Of a DNA stretch of 64,000 nucleotides, positions 38,349 to 46,813 are shown one piece after another; position 1 is the stretch's first letter; each line of letters starts with the position of its first letter. The position numbers and the translations under genes were made by a program. Under the pieces are notes generated by a model that had not been told where the DNA came from, did no database searches, and was given only the letters and a program-made list of their open reading frames with translations. This DNA is from Salipaludibacillus sp. CUR1 (GTDB taxonomy: Bacteria; Bacillota; Bacilli; Bacillales; Salisediminibacteriaceae): positions 1 through 64,000 of the forward strand of contig NZ_JAIWPE010000037.1 of assembly GCF_021028955.1 (NCBI RefSeq), in the 5' to 3' direction.

Positions 38349-39041
38349 ATGTGGGAAAAAGTTAATTATATTTTCAAAGAATACAAGAAAAATGCCAAAA
38401 TGCCATTATACTTTATATTTATATTATCTATGTTCCTTATGTCATGGGAGGCTCATTTCTTTTATCCGGCTTATCAGGCGCATTCAACGCCATTAACCAG
38501 CTATAACTGGGCGGACGGAAAAGAGGATTATATTCCTGAAGAATCCATCCGGCTAAGAATTAAATCGAACAGCAATTCACCGGCTGACCAGCAGCTTAAA
38601 TTAAATATACGCAATGAAGTGAACAGGCATGTCAGTACGTGGACTTCGGATTTTGAGGACCTGAAACAAGCACGGGCAGAAATTGAAAACCGAATGCCTG
38701 AACTTCAGACCGTTATCCAGAACGAACTGGATAAAATGAATGTGTCCACGCCGTTTAATGTGTCGCTTAAAGAAGGAGTGGACTTTCCTACAAAACATTA
38801 CGGGAAACGCGTTTACCCTGCAGGGGATTATGAAGCGGTCTTTATTGAAATTGGTGATGGGCTTGGGGACAACTGGTGGTGTGTGCTTTTTCCACCACTC
38901 TGCTTTGTCGATATGGGTGATTCCAAAGAAAGTGCTGAGAGTGAAAACACTGACGTTCCGGAGGGTGAAGAAGAAGTGGAAGTCTCATTCTTCGTCGTGG
39001 AAGTCGTACAGAGCTTGTGGGGAAAAATAACGTCCGCTTAA
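38349..39041 (+). CDS. spoIIR: Stage II sporulation protein R
   Basis: A 230-residue secreted signalling protein. Made in the forespore under sigma-F, it crosses into the intermembrane space and activates the SpoIIGA protease that matures pro-sigma-E in the mother cell. An N-terminal membrane/signal segment (about residues 18-33) is followed by ESIRLRIKSNSNSPADQQLKL and GDNWWCVLFPPLCFVD, both highly characteristic of SpoIIR. The ATG at 38349 follows GAGGGAGG; the longer open frame would include the promoter. The C-terminus has a short acidic stretch. Confidence 0.96.
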   Translation: MWEKVNYIFKEYKKNAKMPLYFIFILSMFLMSWEAHFFYPAYQAHSTPLTSYNWADGKEDYIPEESIRLRIKSNSNSPADQQLKLNIRNEVNRHVSTWTSDFEDLKQARAEIENRMPELQTVIQNELDKMNVSTPFNVSLKEGVDFPTKHYGKRVYPAGDYEAVFIEIGDGLGDNWWCVLFPPLCFVDMGDSKESAESENTDVPEGEEEVEVSFFVVEVVQSLWGKITSA

Positions 39042-39055
39042 AAGTTTTACACAAC

Positions 39056-39860
39056 TTATCCACAGGTTCGGTGATTTTTCCACAAACATCTGAATTTCTT
39101 TTCTATTAAAATAGCAATCATATTCCTGCTTTCTATGAATACGATATAGTACAAGCTGATAGAATTGCTTTTGATTTCTATTAAATGTGTTATGAAAGAA
39201 GGGATCTCAATGAGCGTTGCTATTCGTGAAGCAGTAGAAGAAGACGTGCTGTTGATTCAGCACTTTATTAGTAAAGCAGGTGTGCAGCTGGGGTCAGTCC
39301 CTCTGGACTGGAAACAGTTTATAGTAGCTGAAGATGGACAGGGGGCGATTGCAGCCACAGCCGCACTTCAGCCGGTAACAGACACATCAAGTCTGATCAG
39401 AGCACTCGTCATTGATTCTGAAAAAGTAGGAGCGAGTTTTGTATTAAAAATGCTGGAGACTGCGGTGCAATACGCCTGGGAGAAAAAAAACGAAGAAATT
39501 TACATGATGGTTAAAGAAGCAGGGGAGATGATGGAAAATCTCGGCTTTAAAAAAGTGGAGAAAGAGGACCTGCCTGTGGAAATCACAGTAGTTCCGGAAA
39601 TCTTCACCCACTTGGAAAATGGCCTTCCTGTGTATAAAGCTTCGAAACCTGTGGATAAAAGGTAGTCTTACCCACAAGTTATAAACAGTACAACTTAAGT
39701 TATCCACCGGATCGTGTGGATAACTTATTTTTTTGGTGTCTGCCGGCTTCTTTGCTATTGACATACGTTCAAATGATAAGCAAAATAATGAAGAGCAAGG
39801 AGGCACGTTTATGACATATCAACATACTCGACACTGGATTGTGGATAAGTCTGTGGGTAA
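39056..39860. promoter_or_regulatory. Cluster of DnaA boxes
   Basis: Perfect boxes: TTATCCACA at 39056-39064, and its reverse TGTGGATAA at 39715-39723 and 39840-39848. One-mismatch boxes: TTTTCCACA 39076, TTACCCACA 39668, TTATCCACC 39700, TGTGGGTAA 39852. They fall on both sides of the GNAT gene and run into the start of tsaC(ywlC). From memory, DnaA-box clusters that titrate DnaA have been reported near ywlC in B. subtilis, so this looks like a conserved non-coding site. Confidence 0.75.
39210..39665 (+). CDS. GNAT-family N-acetyltransferase-like protein (YwlB-like)
   Basis: A 151-residue protein with a compact GNAT fold: N-terminal VAIREAVEEDVLLIQHFI, central beta-strands AATAALQPVTDTSSLIRALVID, the acetyl-CoA-loop region EKVGASFVLKMLETAVQYAW and C-terminal MMENLGFKKVEKEDLP. 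The R/QxxGxG/A loop is only partly recognisable. The substrate is unknown; position between spoIIR and tsaC matches B. subtilis ywlB. The ATG at 39210 follows AGAAGGGA. DnaA boxes flank the gene on both sides. Confidence 0.75.
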   Translation: MSVAIREAVEEDVLLIQHFISKAGVQLGSVPLDWKQFIVAEDGQGAIAATAALQPVTDTSSLIRALVIDSEKVGASFVLKMLETAVQYAWEKKNEEIYMMVKEAGEMMENLGFKKVEKEDLPVEITVVPEIFTHLENGLPVYKASKPVDKR

Positions 39861-40863
39861 TCTGGAAAATTCCCCGCAGATTCATGAAGCAGCCGGTTTT
39901 ATAAAGCAGAATAAAGTGGTCGCATTTCCTACCGAAACCGTATACGGGCTGGGCGGAAATGCTGAATCGGATGAAGCGATCGACTTGATTTTTCAAGCGA
40001 AAGGAAGACCTTCAGATAATCCGTTGATTGTCCACATAGCTGAGAAAGAACAGCTCTACCGGTATGTCCGTTCTGTTTCTTCTCAAGCAGACAAGCTGAT
40101 TGAAGCGTTTTGGCCGGGACCGTTGACGATCGTTTTAGAGCATAACGGGGAATTGTCGGATAAAGTGACGGCCGGCCTTCCTACAGTGGCTGTGAGAATG
40201 CCGGATCATCCCGTAGCATCAGCAATAATTAAAGCATCCGGTTTGCCGGTGGCAGCTCCGAGTGCGAATCGTTCCGGACGTCCCAGCCCAACGACGGCCG
40301 CTCATGTGACAGATGATCTGCACGGCCGGATTGCCGGGGTAGTTGATGGCGGCCCTACAGGTGTAGGGGTGGAATCAACAGTAGTGGATTGTACGAACGA
40401 TGAGATTGTTATTCTTCGGCCTGGAGGAATAACGAAAGAGGATTTGGAGAAAGTGGCGGGCCCGGTGACGACTGATCCGGCGTTAGTGGAAGAGGATCAG
40501 GCACCTGTGTCGCCCGGAATGAAATATACTCATTACGCCCCGCACGCACCGCTTATTCTTGTAGACGGCGACCGGCGTTTTTTTGCCCAAAAAGCAGAGG
40601 AGGCACGCAGGGAAGGGAAAAAGGTCGGTGTCCTTATCACTGATGAGTATGAAGGGATGCCTGCCGACAAGGAAATCCGGCTGGGGCCTTCAGGCGATTT
40701 GCCTGCTGTAGCCCGCCGCCTGTATGATTCTTTACGGGCTTTTAATCAAAATGAAGTGGACGTCATTTATGCACAGGTGTTCCCGGAAACAGAGCTTGGG
40801 GGCGCCATAATGAACCGTCTCAGGAAAGCAGCCGGTGGAAAAATAATCAGCCAAAAGGAATAG
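39811..40863 (+). CDS. tsaC: L-threonylcarbamoyladenylate synthase (Sua5/YwlC)
   Basis: A 350-residue enzyme making threonylcarbamoyl-AMP from threonine, bicarbonate and ATP, the first step of t6A37 tRNA modification. The YrdC domain (about residues 25-210) has FPTETVYGLGGNA, KGRPSDNPLIVHI and APSANRSGRPSPTTA; the C-terminal Sua5 domain includes SPGMKYTHYAPHAPL. The two-domain length matches YwlC. AAGGAGG precedes the ATG at 39811. Its first codons contain two DnaA boxes. mntP follows 68 bp downstream. Confidence 0.94.
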   Translation: MTYQHTRHWIVDKSVGNLENSPQIHEAAGFIKQNKVVAFPTETVYGLGGNAESDEAIDLIFQAKGRPSDNPLIVHIAEKEQLYRYVRSVSSQADKLIEAFWPGPLTIVLEHNGELSDKVTAGLPTVAVRMPDHPVASAIIKASGLPVAAPSANRSGRPSPTTAAHVTDDLHGRIAGVVDGGPTGVGVESTVVDCTNDEIVILRPGGITKEDLEKVAGPVTTDPALVEEDQAPVSPGMKYTHYAPHAPLILVDGDRRFFAQKAEEARREGKKVGVLITDEYEGMPADKEIRLGPSGDLPAVARRLYDSLRAFNQNEVDVIYAQVFPETELGGAIMNRLRKAAGGKIISQKE

Positions 40864-40882
40864 GTTAAATAATCATAATAAA

Positions 40883-40924
40883 CCCCTTCGGACATGCATA
40901 AGTTGGAATAGCTGGTCCGAGGGG
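40883..40924 (+). promoter_or_regulatory. Hairpin covering the mntP ribosome-binding site
   Basis: CCCCTTCGGAC (one bulged T) pairs with GTCCGAGGGG; the 3' arm contains the GAGGGG Shine-Dalgarno of mntP, 7 nt before its GTG. Translation of mntP is expected to be low unless the stem opens. No full known riboswitch consensus fits in the 68-bp gap. Confidence 0.65.
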
Positions 40925-40931
40925 TGATTTT

Positions 40932-41480
40932 GTGTCTGGTGAACTTGTCACTGTTGCTGTTATGGCTGTTGCTTTAAGTATGGACGCCTTTTCTATAGCT
41001 GTAGGTCTGGGGCTTTTCGGCATGCGTTACCGCCGGATCGCGGCAGTCGGTACCTCAGTTGGATTTTTTCATATTGTGATGCCTTTGTGCGGGCTCGTCA
41101 TAGGCAAGATGCTCTCGCAGTATTTAGGCGTCATCGCGATTTTTACAGGAGGAAGCGGCCTGATCATAATTGGCTTGCAGATGATTGTTTCTTCCTTTAA
41201 TAAAGATGAGTCTCCTATTTTTTCGCCGCGTGGAATAGGGCTGTTTATTTTTTCGCTAAGTGTCAGCATGGACAGTTTTGCGGCAGGACTAAGTCTCGGT
41301 ATGCTGGGGGCGCAAACATGGCTGACTGTAGGAAGCTTCGGCATCGTCAGCGCCGTTTTCACCTGGGCTGGATTAATTCTCGGAAAAAAGGCAGGGCATT
41401 TAGTAGGCTCAAGCGGCGAGTGGATTGGCGGTTTGGTGCTTATTGCATTCGGGGTAAAAATGATTACAGGAGTCTTTTAG
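40932..41480 (+). CDS. mntP: Manganese efflux pump MntP
   Basis: A 182-residue membrane protein with six predicted helices arranged as two repeats of three, each starting with a conserved acidic motif: ALSMDAFSIAVGLG and SVSMDSFAAGLSLG. These are the DUF204/MntP signatures; MntP exports Mn(II). The GTG start at 40932 follows GAGGGG, which lies in a hairpin (separate entry) that may control translation. Order tsaC-mntP-ywlE matches B. subtilis (ywlC-ywlD-ywlE). A terminator follows. Confidence 0.92.
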   Translation: MSGELVTVAVMAVALSMDAFSIAVGLGLFGMRYRRIAAVGTSVGFFHIVMPLCGLVIGKMLSQYLGVIAIFTGGSGLIIIGLQMIVSSFNKDESPIFSPRGIGLFIFSLSVSMDSFAAGLSLGMLGAQTWLTVGSFGIVSAVFTWAGLILGKKAGHLVGSSGEWIGGLVLIAFGVKMITGVF

Positions 41481-41580
41481 CCAATATTTTGTCAGACAAT
41501 GCGAAATCATGGCAGCTTATGATAATATATAATAGGAAGATCGTCCTTATTTTCAGGAATTAATTTATAAGAAATGGAAA

Positions 41581-41617
41581 GCTTTCGCCCAGTGCCTGGC
41601 TGAAAGCAGGTTTTTTT
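41581..41617 (+). terminator. Intrinsic terminator of tsaC-mntP
   Basis: Interrupted stem GCTTTC-CCAG / CTGG-GAAAGC followed by AGGTTTTTTT. Confidence 0.8.
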
Positions 41618-41658
41618 ATTGGAAAATAGAGCAATTTAAGAAACAGAGGGTGGATAAA

Positions 41659-42321
41659 ATGGAAAGAATACTTTTTGTATGTACGGGAAACACGTGCAGA
41701 AGTCCGATGGCAGAGGCAATTTTTGAACACAAAAAAGATGATGAGAAACTTGAAGCCCGGTCAGCAGGCATTCATGGCATGGAGGGTATGCCGATGTCTG
41801 AAGGCTCGAAAAGCGCGCTCGCGAAAAGGGGAATTATGGAAAGCCACCAGTCAGATTCCCTGTCAAAGGAATTAATCAACTGGGCTGACGTGGTATTAAC
41901 AATGACAGAAAACCATAAACGGATCGTGGTAGAACAGTACCCTGAGCTCGTGTCCAATGTTTTTACATTAAAAGAATTTATTATTGACGATCCGGAAATC
42001 AAGCAGAAGATTAAAGATCTGGAACATCATATGACACAGCTGGAACTTAAACGGGCGTCTTTCTTAGCTGATAACCACAACCAGGTCGAGAAGTACAACA
42101 AAAATAAAAAAATTAACAAACAGTCTGATCTGGAACAAGAGCTGCTAAACCAGCTTCACCCGCACCAGGCTGCCATTGACCGTCTTCAATGGGACATGCC
42201 TTCTCTTGATATTTCCGATCCTTTCGGGTCAGGCCATGAAGTATACGAAGAGTTATATCTGGAAATGGAAAAGGCGATAGAAAAACTCCTGAAAATCTTA
42301 AAAGAAGAGCAAAGTAAATAA
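41659..42321 (+). CDS. ywlE: Low-molecular-weight protein-arginine/tyrosine phosphatase YwlE with an insertion
   Basis: A 220-residue phosphatase; B. subtilis YwlE, which removes phosphate from protein phosphoarginine, has about 150. The P-loop is CTGNTCRS with Cys8, Arg14 and Thr12, the residue linked to arginine specificity, and the general acid is Asp187 in DISDPFGSG. Between LKEFI (about 108) and DISDP lies an extra charged, mostly helical segment of about 70 residues (DLEHHMTQLELKR and onward). The ATG at 41659 follows AGAGGG. The catalytic residues are intact, so it should be active; the insertion's role is unknown. Confidence 0.9.
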   Translation: MERILFVCTGNTCRSPMAEAIFEHKKDDEKLEARSAGIHGMEGMPMSEGSKSALAKRGIMESHQSDSLSKELINWADVVLTMTENHKRIVVEQYPELVSNVFTLKEFIIDDPEIKQKIKDLEHHMTQLELKRASFLADNHNQVEKYNKNKKINKQSDLEQELLNQLHPHQAAIDRLQWDMPSLDISDPFGSGHEVYEELYLEMEKAIEKLLKILKEEQSK

Positions 42322-42379
42322 TCTGCGAAATTGCAGGGAAAATAAGAATGACTAAATACCCGGCCCCGGGTTTTAAAAA

Positions 42380-42403
42380 CCGCCGGCAACTATGCGCCGG
42401 CGG
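42380..42403 (+). other. GC-rich hairpin between ywlE and rpiB
   Basis: Perfect 8-bp inverted repeat CCGCCGGC / GCCGGCGG with an 8-nt loop, no T-run. Confidence 0.45.
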
Positions 42404-42478
42404 CCGGATACATAGAGCTGATGACTTGAAAAAAACTGTTCCACGTTTTACTGTTTAACTATAAAGGAGGTCGTTACA

Positions 42479-42928
42479 ATGAAAATTGCAATGGGATCGG
42501 ACCACGCAGGTTACGCGTTAAAAGAAGAGATCGTTAAAGTAGTGAAAGAATTAGGCCATGAAGTGATAGATGTAGGCTGCGACTGCGCAGACTCGGTAGA
42601 TTATGCAGATTACGGCATCCCTGCTGCGGAAAAAGTATCTTCCGGAGAAGCGGACAGAGGCATTATCATTTGCGGCACAGGGATCGGCATGTCCATCTCC
42701 GCTAATAAAGTGAAGGGTGTTCGATGTGCTCTTGTGCATGATTTATTCAGCGCAAAAGCAACAAGAGAACACAACGACTCCAATGTGTTAGCGATGGGAG
42801 AACGCATTGTCGGGCCTGGAGTAGCTCAGGAAATTGCAAAAATATGGCTTTCAACTGAATTTGAAGGCGGCCGCCATGAGCGCCGCATAGGAAAAATTTC
42901 AGAATACGAAACAAAGAATGAAGGATAA
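42479..42928 (+). CDS. rpiB: Ribose-5-phosphate isomerase B
   Basis: A 149-residue RpiB/LacAB-type isomerase interconverting ribose 5-phosphate and ribulose 5-phosphate. MKIAMGSDHAGYALKEEI with the active-site Asp-His, GIIICGTGIGMSISANKVKGVRCALVHD with the catalytic Cys in ICGTG, and REHNDSNVLAMGERIVG identify it. Length is typical. AAAGGAGG precedes the ATG. Corresponds to ywlF in B. subtilis. A hairpin overlaps the stop. Confidence 0.94.
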   Translation: MKIAMGSDHAGYALKEEIVKVVKELGHEVIDVGCDCADSVDYADYGIPAAEKVSSGEADRGIIICGTGIGMSISANKVKGVRCALVHDLFSAKATREHNDSNVLAMGERIVGPGVAQEIAKIWLSTEFEGGRHERRIGKISEYETKNEG

Positions 42929-42943
42929 TACATCCTTCATTTT
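42917..42943 (+). terminator. Hairpin at the end of rpiB
   Basis: Perfect 9-bp stem AATGAAGGA / TCCTTCATT over the stop codon, followed by only TTT. Confidence 0.55.
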
Positions 42944-43174
42944 AGGTTGATGAAGAACGAAAGGCAGCGACTCCGATGGGATAAGCGCAGTCTGAAAATC
43001 CATTCTGAAGATGCCTCGCTGAGTCAGAATTAGTTGAAGACAAGCCCCATGCTTGTCCCCATTCAGGGGAGAAAGCGTCCGCCGGCAGTGATGAGATGGT
43101 GAGATATCTTTCTTTCTTTTTCAAAAACCGAGGGACTTAAGGCTACTTGGATAATAAGGAAGGAGCGGTGTCTG

Positions 43175-43747
43175 ATGGCAGAGACATTCGCAGGACAAAC
43201 AGGATCCGATCTGATGAAAGCTTTGGATGAATTCCAGGAAGCGGCACAGCTTAAAGCCGGCCAGCTGTTCGTGATCGGAGCGAGCACAAGTGAGGTAATC
43301 GGCAGGCATATCGGCAGTGCCGGTTCTGAAGAGGTAGCTGCTGAACTGTGGCATACAATTAAACAGTTCCAGGAAAAAACAGGCGTGAATCTTGCTTTCC
43401 AATGCTGTGAACATTTGAACCGCGCGATTGTTCTTGAAAGGAAAGTGGCAGAAGCAGAGAGGCTCGACGAAGTAGCAGCCGTCCCTGTAGCCAAAGCCGG
43501 AGGTTCAATGGCTTCGTTTGTTTACAGGCAAATGGAAGACCCGGTCACCGTGGAAGAAGTGAAAGCGCACGCCGGTATTGATATAGGAGACACTTTTATC
43601 GGTATGCATTTGAAAAAAGTCGCTGTTCCTGTCCGCACTACTGTTAACCAAATCGGGGAGGCGCACCTGACTCTGGCCCGCACCCGCCCGAAGCTTATCG
43701 GAGGAGCGAGGGCTGTTTATACTGTACAACCGCCTCCACAAAAGTAA
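43175..43747 (+). CDS. ywlG: YwlG (UPF0340/TIGR01440) family protein
   Basis: A 190-residue conserved protein of unknown function found between rpiB and glyA in many Bacilli. Recognisable parts: LFVIGASTSEVIGRHIGSAGS, NLAFQCCEHLNRAIVLER with a conserved Cys-Cys, and the C-terminal HLTLARTRPKLIGGARAVY. AAGGAGCGG precedes the ATG. The family is soluble and alpha/beta; no catalytic role is established that I know of. It ends in a terminator. Confidence 0.88.
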   Translation: MAETFAGQTGSDLMKALDEFQEAAQLKAGQLFVIGASTSEVIGRHIGSAGSEEVAAELWHTIKQFQEKTGVNLAFQCCEHLNRAIVLERKVAEAERLDEVAAVPVAKAGGSMASFVYRQMEDPVTVEEVKAHAGIDIGDTFIGMHLKKVAVPVRTTVNQIGEAHLTLARTRPKLIGGARAVYTVQPPPQK

Positions 43748-43756
43748 TTCTCCAGG

Positions 43757-43792
43757 CGTTACCTGAAAACAGGTAACGTCTTTTTATTTTTT
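43757..43792 (+). terminator. Intrinsic terminator of ywlG
   Basis: Perfect 9-bp stem CGTTACCTG / CAGGTAACG with loop AAAA, followed by TCTTTTTATTTTTT. Confidence 0.9.
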
Positions 43793-43961
43793 AATAAGGA
43801 GAAAGAGGAGGTGCCCCGTGCTCCCTTATTCCTCCAAATACGTCTGACTCCTCATCCAGTAAAAACACCCAGAAACAAGTATAATTACCAACAAATTTTC
43901 GACAATTAACTATTTTTTTAAATTGGTAACGGATACATTTGTCTGACAAGTCGTCACCCCT

Positions 43962-43990
43962 TTTACAACGGGGGAATAAACGTATAGAAT
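43962..43990 (+). promoter_or_regulatory. Sigma-A promoter of glyA
   Basis: TTTACA and TAGAAT, each with one mismatch to consensus, are separated by 17 bp, about 80 bp before glyA. I see no riboswitch fold in the short leader. Confidence 0.7.
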
Positions 43991-44071
43991 AGAGAGCAGA
44001 TTGATAACTATAACACGTATATACTTACTAATGATAATCAGCGTGGAATGAGTTCAGGGAGGTTCCGACAA

Positions 44072-45337
44072 ATGACGACGATTGATAAGCGGGAATTAAG
44101 TCACGTAAGAACACAGGACGCAGAAGTTTTTGCAGCTATGGACGCAGAGTTAAAACGCCAGCAGGAAAACATTGAGTTAATCGCATCTGAAAACTTTGTT
44201 TCAAAAGCAGTCATGGAAGCGCAAGGATCGGTATTGACGAACAAATATGCAGAAGGTTATCCAGGCAAACGCTATTATGGCGGGTGTGAACATGTGGATG
44301 TAGTGGAAGACATCGCCCGTGAACGAGCGAAAAAGATATTCGGTGCAGACCACGTTAATGTTCAGCCGCATTCAGGAGCGCAGGCTAACATGGCCGTTTA
44401 TTTTGCGTTTTTAGACCAGGGAGATACAGTTCTCGGAATGAATTTATCCCACGGCGGACATCTCACTCACGGAAGCCCGGTCAATTTCAGCGGTAAACAG
44501 TATCAGTTTGTTGATTATGGAGTTGATAAAGCAACAGGGAGAATAAATTACGAGGATGTCCGTGCTAAAGCGCTGGAGCATAAACCGAAAATGATCGTTG
44601 CCGGTGCGAGCGCATACCCTCGTGAAATTGATTTTTCCAAATTCAAAGAAATTGCAGATGAAGTAGATGCTTATTTAATGGTTGATATGGCTCATATTGC
44701 CGGCCTTATTGCTGCAGGCCACCACCAGAATCCTGTCCCGTATGCCGACTTTGTGACCACTACCACTCACAAAACGCTTCGCGGACCACGCGGCGGTATG
44801 ATTCTGTGCAAAGAAGAATACGGCAAGAAAATTGACAAAGCTATTTTTCCGGGACTTCAGGGCGGGCCGCTGATGCACGTCATTGCTTCAAAAGCTGTCG
44901 CATTAGGAGAGGTCCTTTCTGATGACTTTGTCACGTATTCAAAACAAATTAAATTAAACGCTGCATCACTCGCTAAATCGCTAAATGAAGAAGGCATTAA
45001 CCTTGTCTCCGGCGGAACTGACAACCACCTTGTTCTTCTTGACTTAAGAAGTCTCTCCCTGACGGGAAAAATCGCGGAAGAAGCGCTTGATAAAGTTGGC
45101 ATTACTACCAACAAAAACACCATTCCGTTTGATCCTGAAAGCCCGTTTGTTACAAGCGGCCTCAGAATCGGTACAGCGGCCGTTACTTCCCGCGGGTTTA
45201 AAGAAGAGGAATTGAAAGAGGTAGGAAAAATTATGGCTCGTGTTCTTAAAAACACGGAAGATGAGGCGACTTTAAAAGAGGCGAAAGAAGCGGTCAGCAA
45301 ATTGACTGGCAAGTTCCCTCTTTACGAAAGCGAATAA
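44072..45337 (+). CDS. glyA: Serine hydroxymethyltransferase
   Basis: A 421-residue PLP enzyme converting serine and tetrahydrofolate to glycine and methylene-tetrahydrofolate. [20 protein letters not shown] in outline opens the catalytic domain, [11 protein letters not shown] and [12 protein letters not shown] line the cofactor site, and [14 protein letters not shown] carries the Schiff-base lysine. The ATG at 44072 follows AGGGAGG by 8 nt; the in-frame ATG at 44048 does not. A strong hairpin follows. Confidence 0.96.
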   Translation: MTTIDKRELSHVRTQDAEVFAAMDAELKRQQENIELIASENFVSKAVMEAQGSVLTNKYAEGYPGKRYYGGCEHVDVVEDIARERAKKIFGADHVNVQPHSGAQANMAVYFAFLDQGDTVLGMNLSHGGHLTHGSPVNFSGKQYQFVDYGVDKATGRINYEDVRAKALEHKPKMIVAGASAYPREIDFSKFKEIADEVDAYLMVDMAHIAGLIAAGHHQNPVPYADFVTTTTHKTLRGPRGGMILCKEEYGKKIDKAIFPGLQGGPLMHVIASKAVALGEVLSDDFVTYSKQIKLNAASLAKSLNEEGINLVSGGTDNHLVLLDLRSLSLTGKIAEEALDKVGITTNKNTIPFDPESPFVTSGLRIGTAAVTSRGFKEEELKEVGKIMARVLKNTEDEATLKEAKEAVSKLTGKFPLYESE

Positions 45338-45410
45338 ATTTACGCGCAGTTGCCGGTGAACCAACAGACAACAGGCCTTAAGTGTCCGGCACGAACCGGA
45401 ACTGCAGCCG

Positions 45411-45449
45411 AAAGTAGCACCTGCTCACCTAATAAGCAGGTGCTACTTT
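45411..45449 (+). terminator. Hairpin after glyA
   Basis: Perfect 15-bp stem AAAGTAGCACCTGCT / AGCAGGTGCTACTTT with a 9-nt loop; the T-run is only the stem's TTT. The inner GTAGCACC / GGTGCTAC octamers also occur in the REP-like arrays. Confidence 0.65.
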
Positions 45450-45604
45450 CATGTCCGATGGCCGGTATAACCGGCTGGGATTAATTTTCAGCTTGAATGT
45501 AAGAGTCATATTATGTAGAATTTCATAGGAGTGTAAAAAGAAAGCTTGTAACAACTGCTGTAAACAGGCTGAAAAGCTAATTTTTTATAAAGGAGCGGGG
45601 TTTC

Positions 45605-46234
45605 ATGGGGAAGGTATATGTTTTTGATCATCCACTTATTCAGCACAAACTGACTTATATCCGTAATAAAGGAACAGGGACGAAGGAATTTCGTGAGCTG
45701 ACGAACGAAATTGCAGGGTTAATGGCGTTTGAAATTACGAGAGAACTTCCTTTGAAGGAAGTCGACGTAGAGACGCCGGTTGCGATGGCTAAATGCCATA
45801 TGATTGCCGGGAAAAAATTAGGAATCATTCCCATTCTCAGAGCGGGGCTTGGTATGGTAGACGGTATTCTTGAACTGATTCCGGCAGCAAAAGTCGGGCA
45901 CGTCGGTTTATACCGCGATCCGGATACGCTTAAACCGGTCGAATATTACGTAAAACTCCCTAAAGACATAGAGGAACGCGAACTGATTGTAGTTGATCCG
46001 ATGCTTGCTACAGGCGGTTCAGCTATCGAGGCAATTAATGTAATGAAAAAGCGCGGCGCTAAAAATATTAAACTTATGTGCCTTGTTGCCGCTCCTGAAG
46101 GTGTTGAAGAGATGCAGAAAGCTCATCCTGAAGTAGATATTTACCTGGCTGCAATGGATGAGAAGCTGAATGAAAAAGGTTATATCGTACCTGGCCTGGG
46201 CGATGCAGGCGACCGTTTATTCGGTACTAAGTAA
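45605..46234 (+). CDS. upp: Uracil phosphoribosyltransferase
   Basis: A 209-residue salvage enzyme making UMP from uracil and [35 protein letters not shown] and the PRPP loop [13 protein letters not shown] are present, and the C-terminal [18 protein letters not shown] is the uracil-binding end. Length is exact for the family. GGAGCGGGG lies before the ATG. It precedes the atp region as in B. subtilis, but here a repeat segment and a protease gene lie between. Confidence 0.96.
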   Translation: MGKVYVFDHPLIQHKLTYIRNKGTGTKEFRELTNEIAGLMAFEITRELPLKEVDVETPVAMAKCHMIAGKKLGIIPILRAGLGMVDGILELIPAAKVGHVGLYRDPDTLKPVEYYVKLPKDIEERELIVVDPMLATGGSAIEAINVMKKRGAKNIKLMCLVAAPEGVEEMQKAHPEVDIYLAAMDEKLNEKGYIVPGLGDAGDRLFGTK

Positions 46235-46295
46235 ACCAAACAGCTTCCTATATTAGAGGGCGAAAAAGGCTGGCACAAAAAAATAGCTGCAAAAG

Positions 46296-46338
46296 AAATC
46301 CGGAGAAATATCAACTGATGATATTTCTCCGGATTTTT
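46296..46338 (+). terminator. Intrinsic terminator of upp
   Basis: Perfect 17-bp stem AAATCCGGAGAAATATC / GATATTTCTCCGGATTT, 7-nt loop, ending in TTTTT. The first 25-bp direct repeat begins inside its tail. Confidence 0.9.
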
Positions 46339-46675
46339 GTTTCTGTACATAAAGAAAATGAACTTTTACAAAGAATAAGAGCAGTTAAGCCGGTTATATT
46401 TAAATTTAATCAGCGAAAAAGCGTCTCTATCGGCGAAATTGAGGGTCCAATCAGCGAAAAAAGATTTCTATCAGCGAAAAAATGATTCAATCAGCGAAAA
46501 ACAAAATCAATCAGCGAATTTCCCCCTTCTATCAGTAACTTAGAATAATTATTGCTGTAGAACAACTTATAAAACTTAAGTTGACAGGCACTAAAAGAGG
46601 ATAAAAGCAAGTTCGTCTTTTACGACCTGTTTTAGTTTTTTCTCAGGCACTTTTTGTTTTTGTACATAAAGAAAA
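46334..46675. repeat. Segment bounded by 25-bp direct repeats
   Basis: TTTTTGTTTCTGTACATAAA (plus GAAAA) at 46334-46358 recurs with one change (C to T) at 46651-46675, 317 bp apart. Between them lie the ATCAGCGAA array and AT-rich sequence with no gene. The arrangement could be an inserted or duplicated segment. Confidence 0.7.
46408..46540. repeat. ATCAGCGAA short repeats every 20-21 bp
   Basis: Seven copies of (A/T)ATC(A/G)GCGAA, the last degenerated to ATCAGTAA, begin at 46409, 46429, 46450, 46470, 46490, 46510 and 46531. The spacers differ in sequence but keep a 20-21-bp step, about two helical turns. Confidence 0.85.
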
Positions 46676-46813
46676 ATAAAAGTTGTAAATTAAGGGCGCC
46701 TGGTGTGTGGTGGACGCTTGCCGAGTGAGCTTATCCGGCCTCTCACACATAAAATGGCTCCCCACAGCAAACGATATAGTTCAGAAGCCAGTACAAAGAG
46801 AGGTTGATCTCCT

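Noticed and set aside
46408-46540. ATCAGCGAA array considered as CRISPR or replication iterons
   Set aside because: The 9-bp cores are too short for CRISPR repeats, the spacers are about 11 bp, and no replication gene is near.
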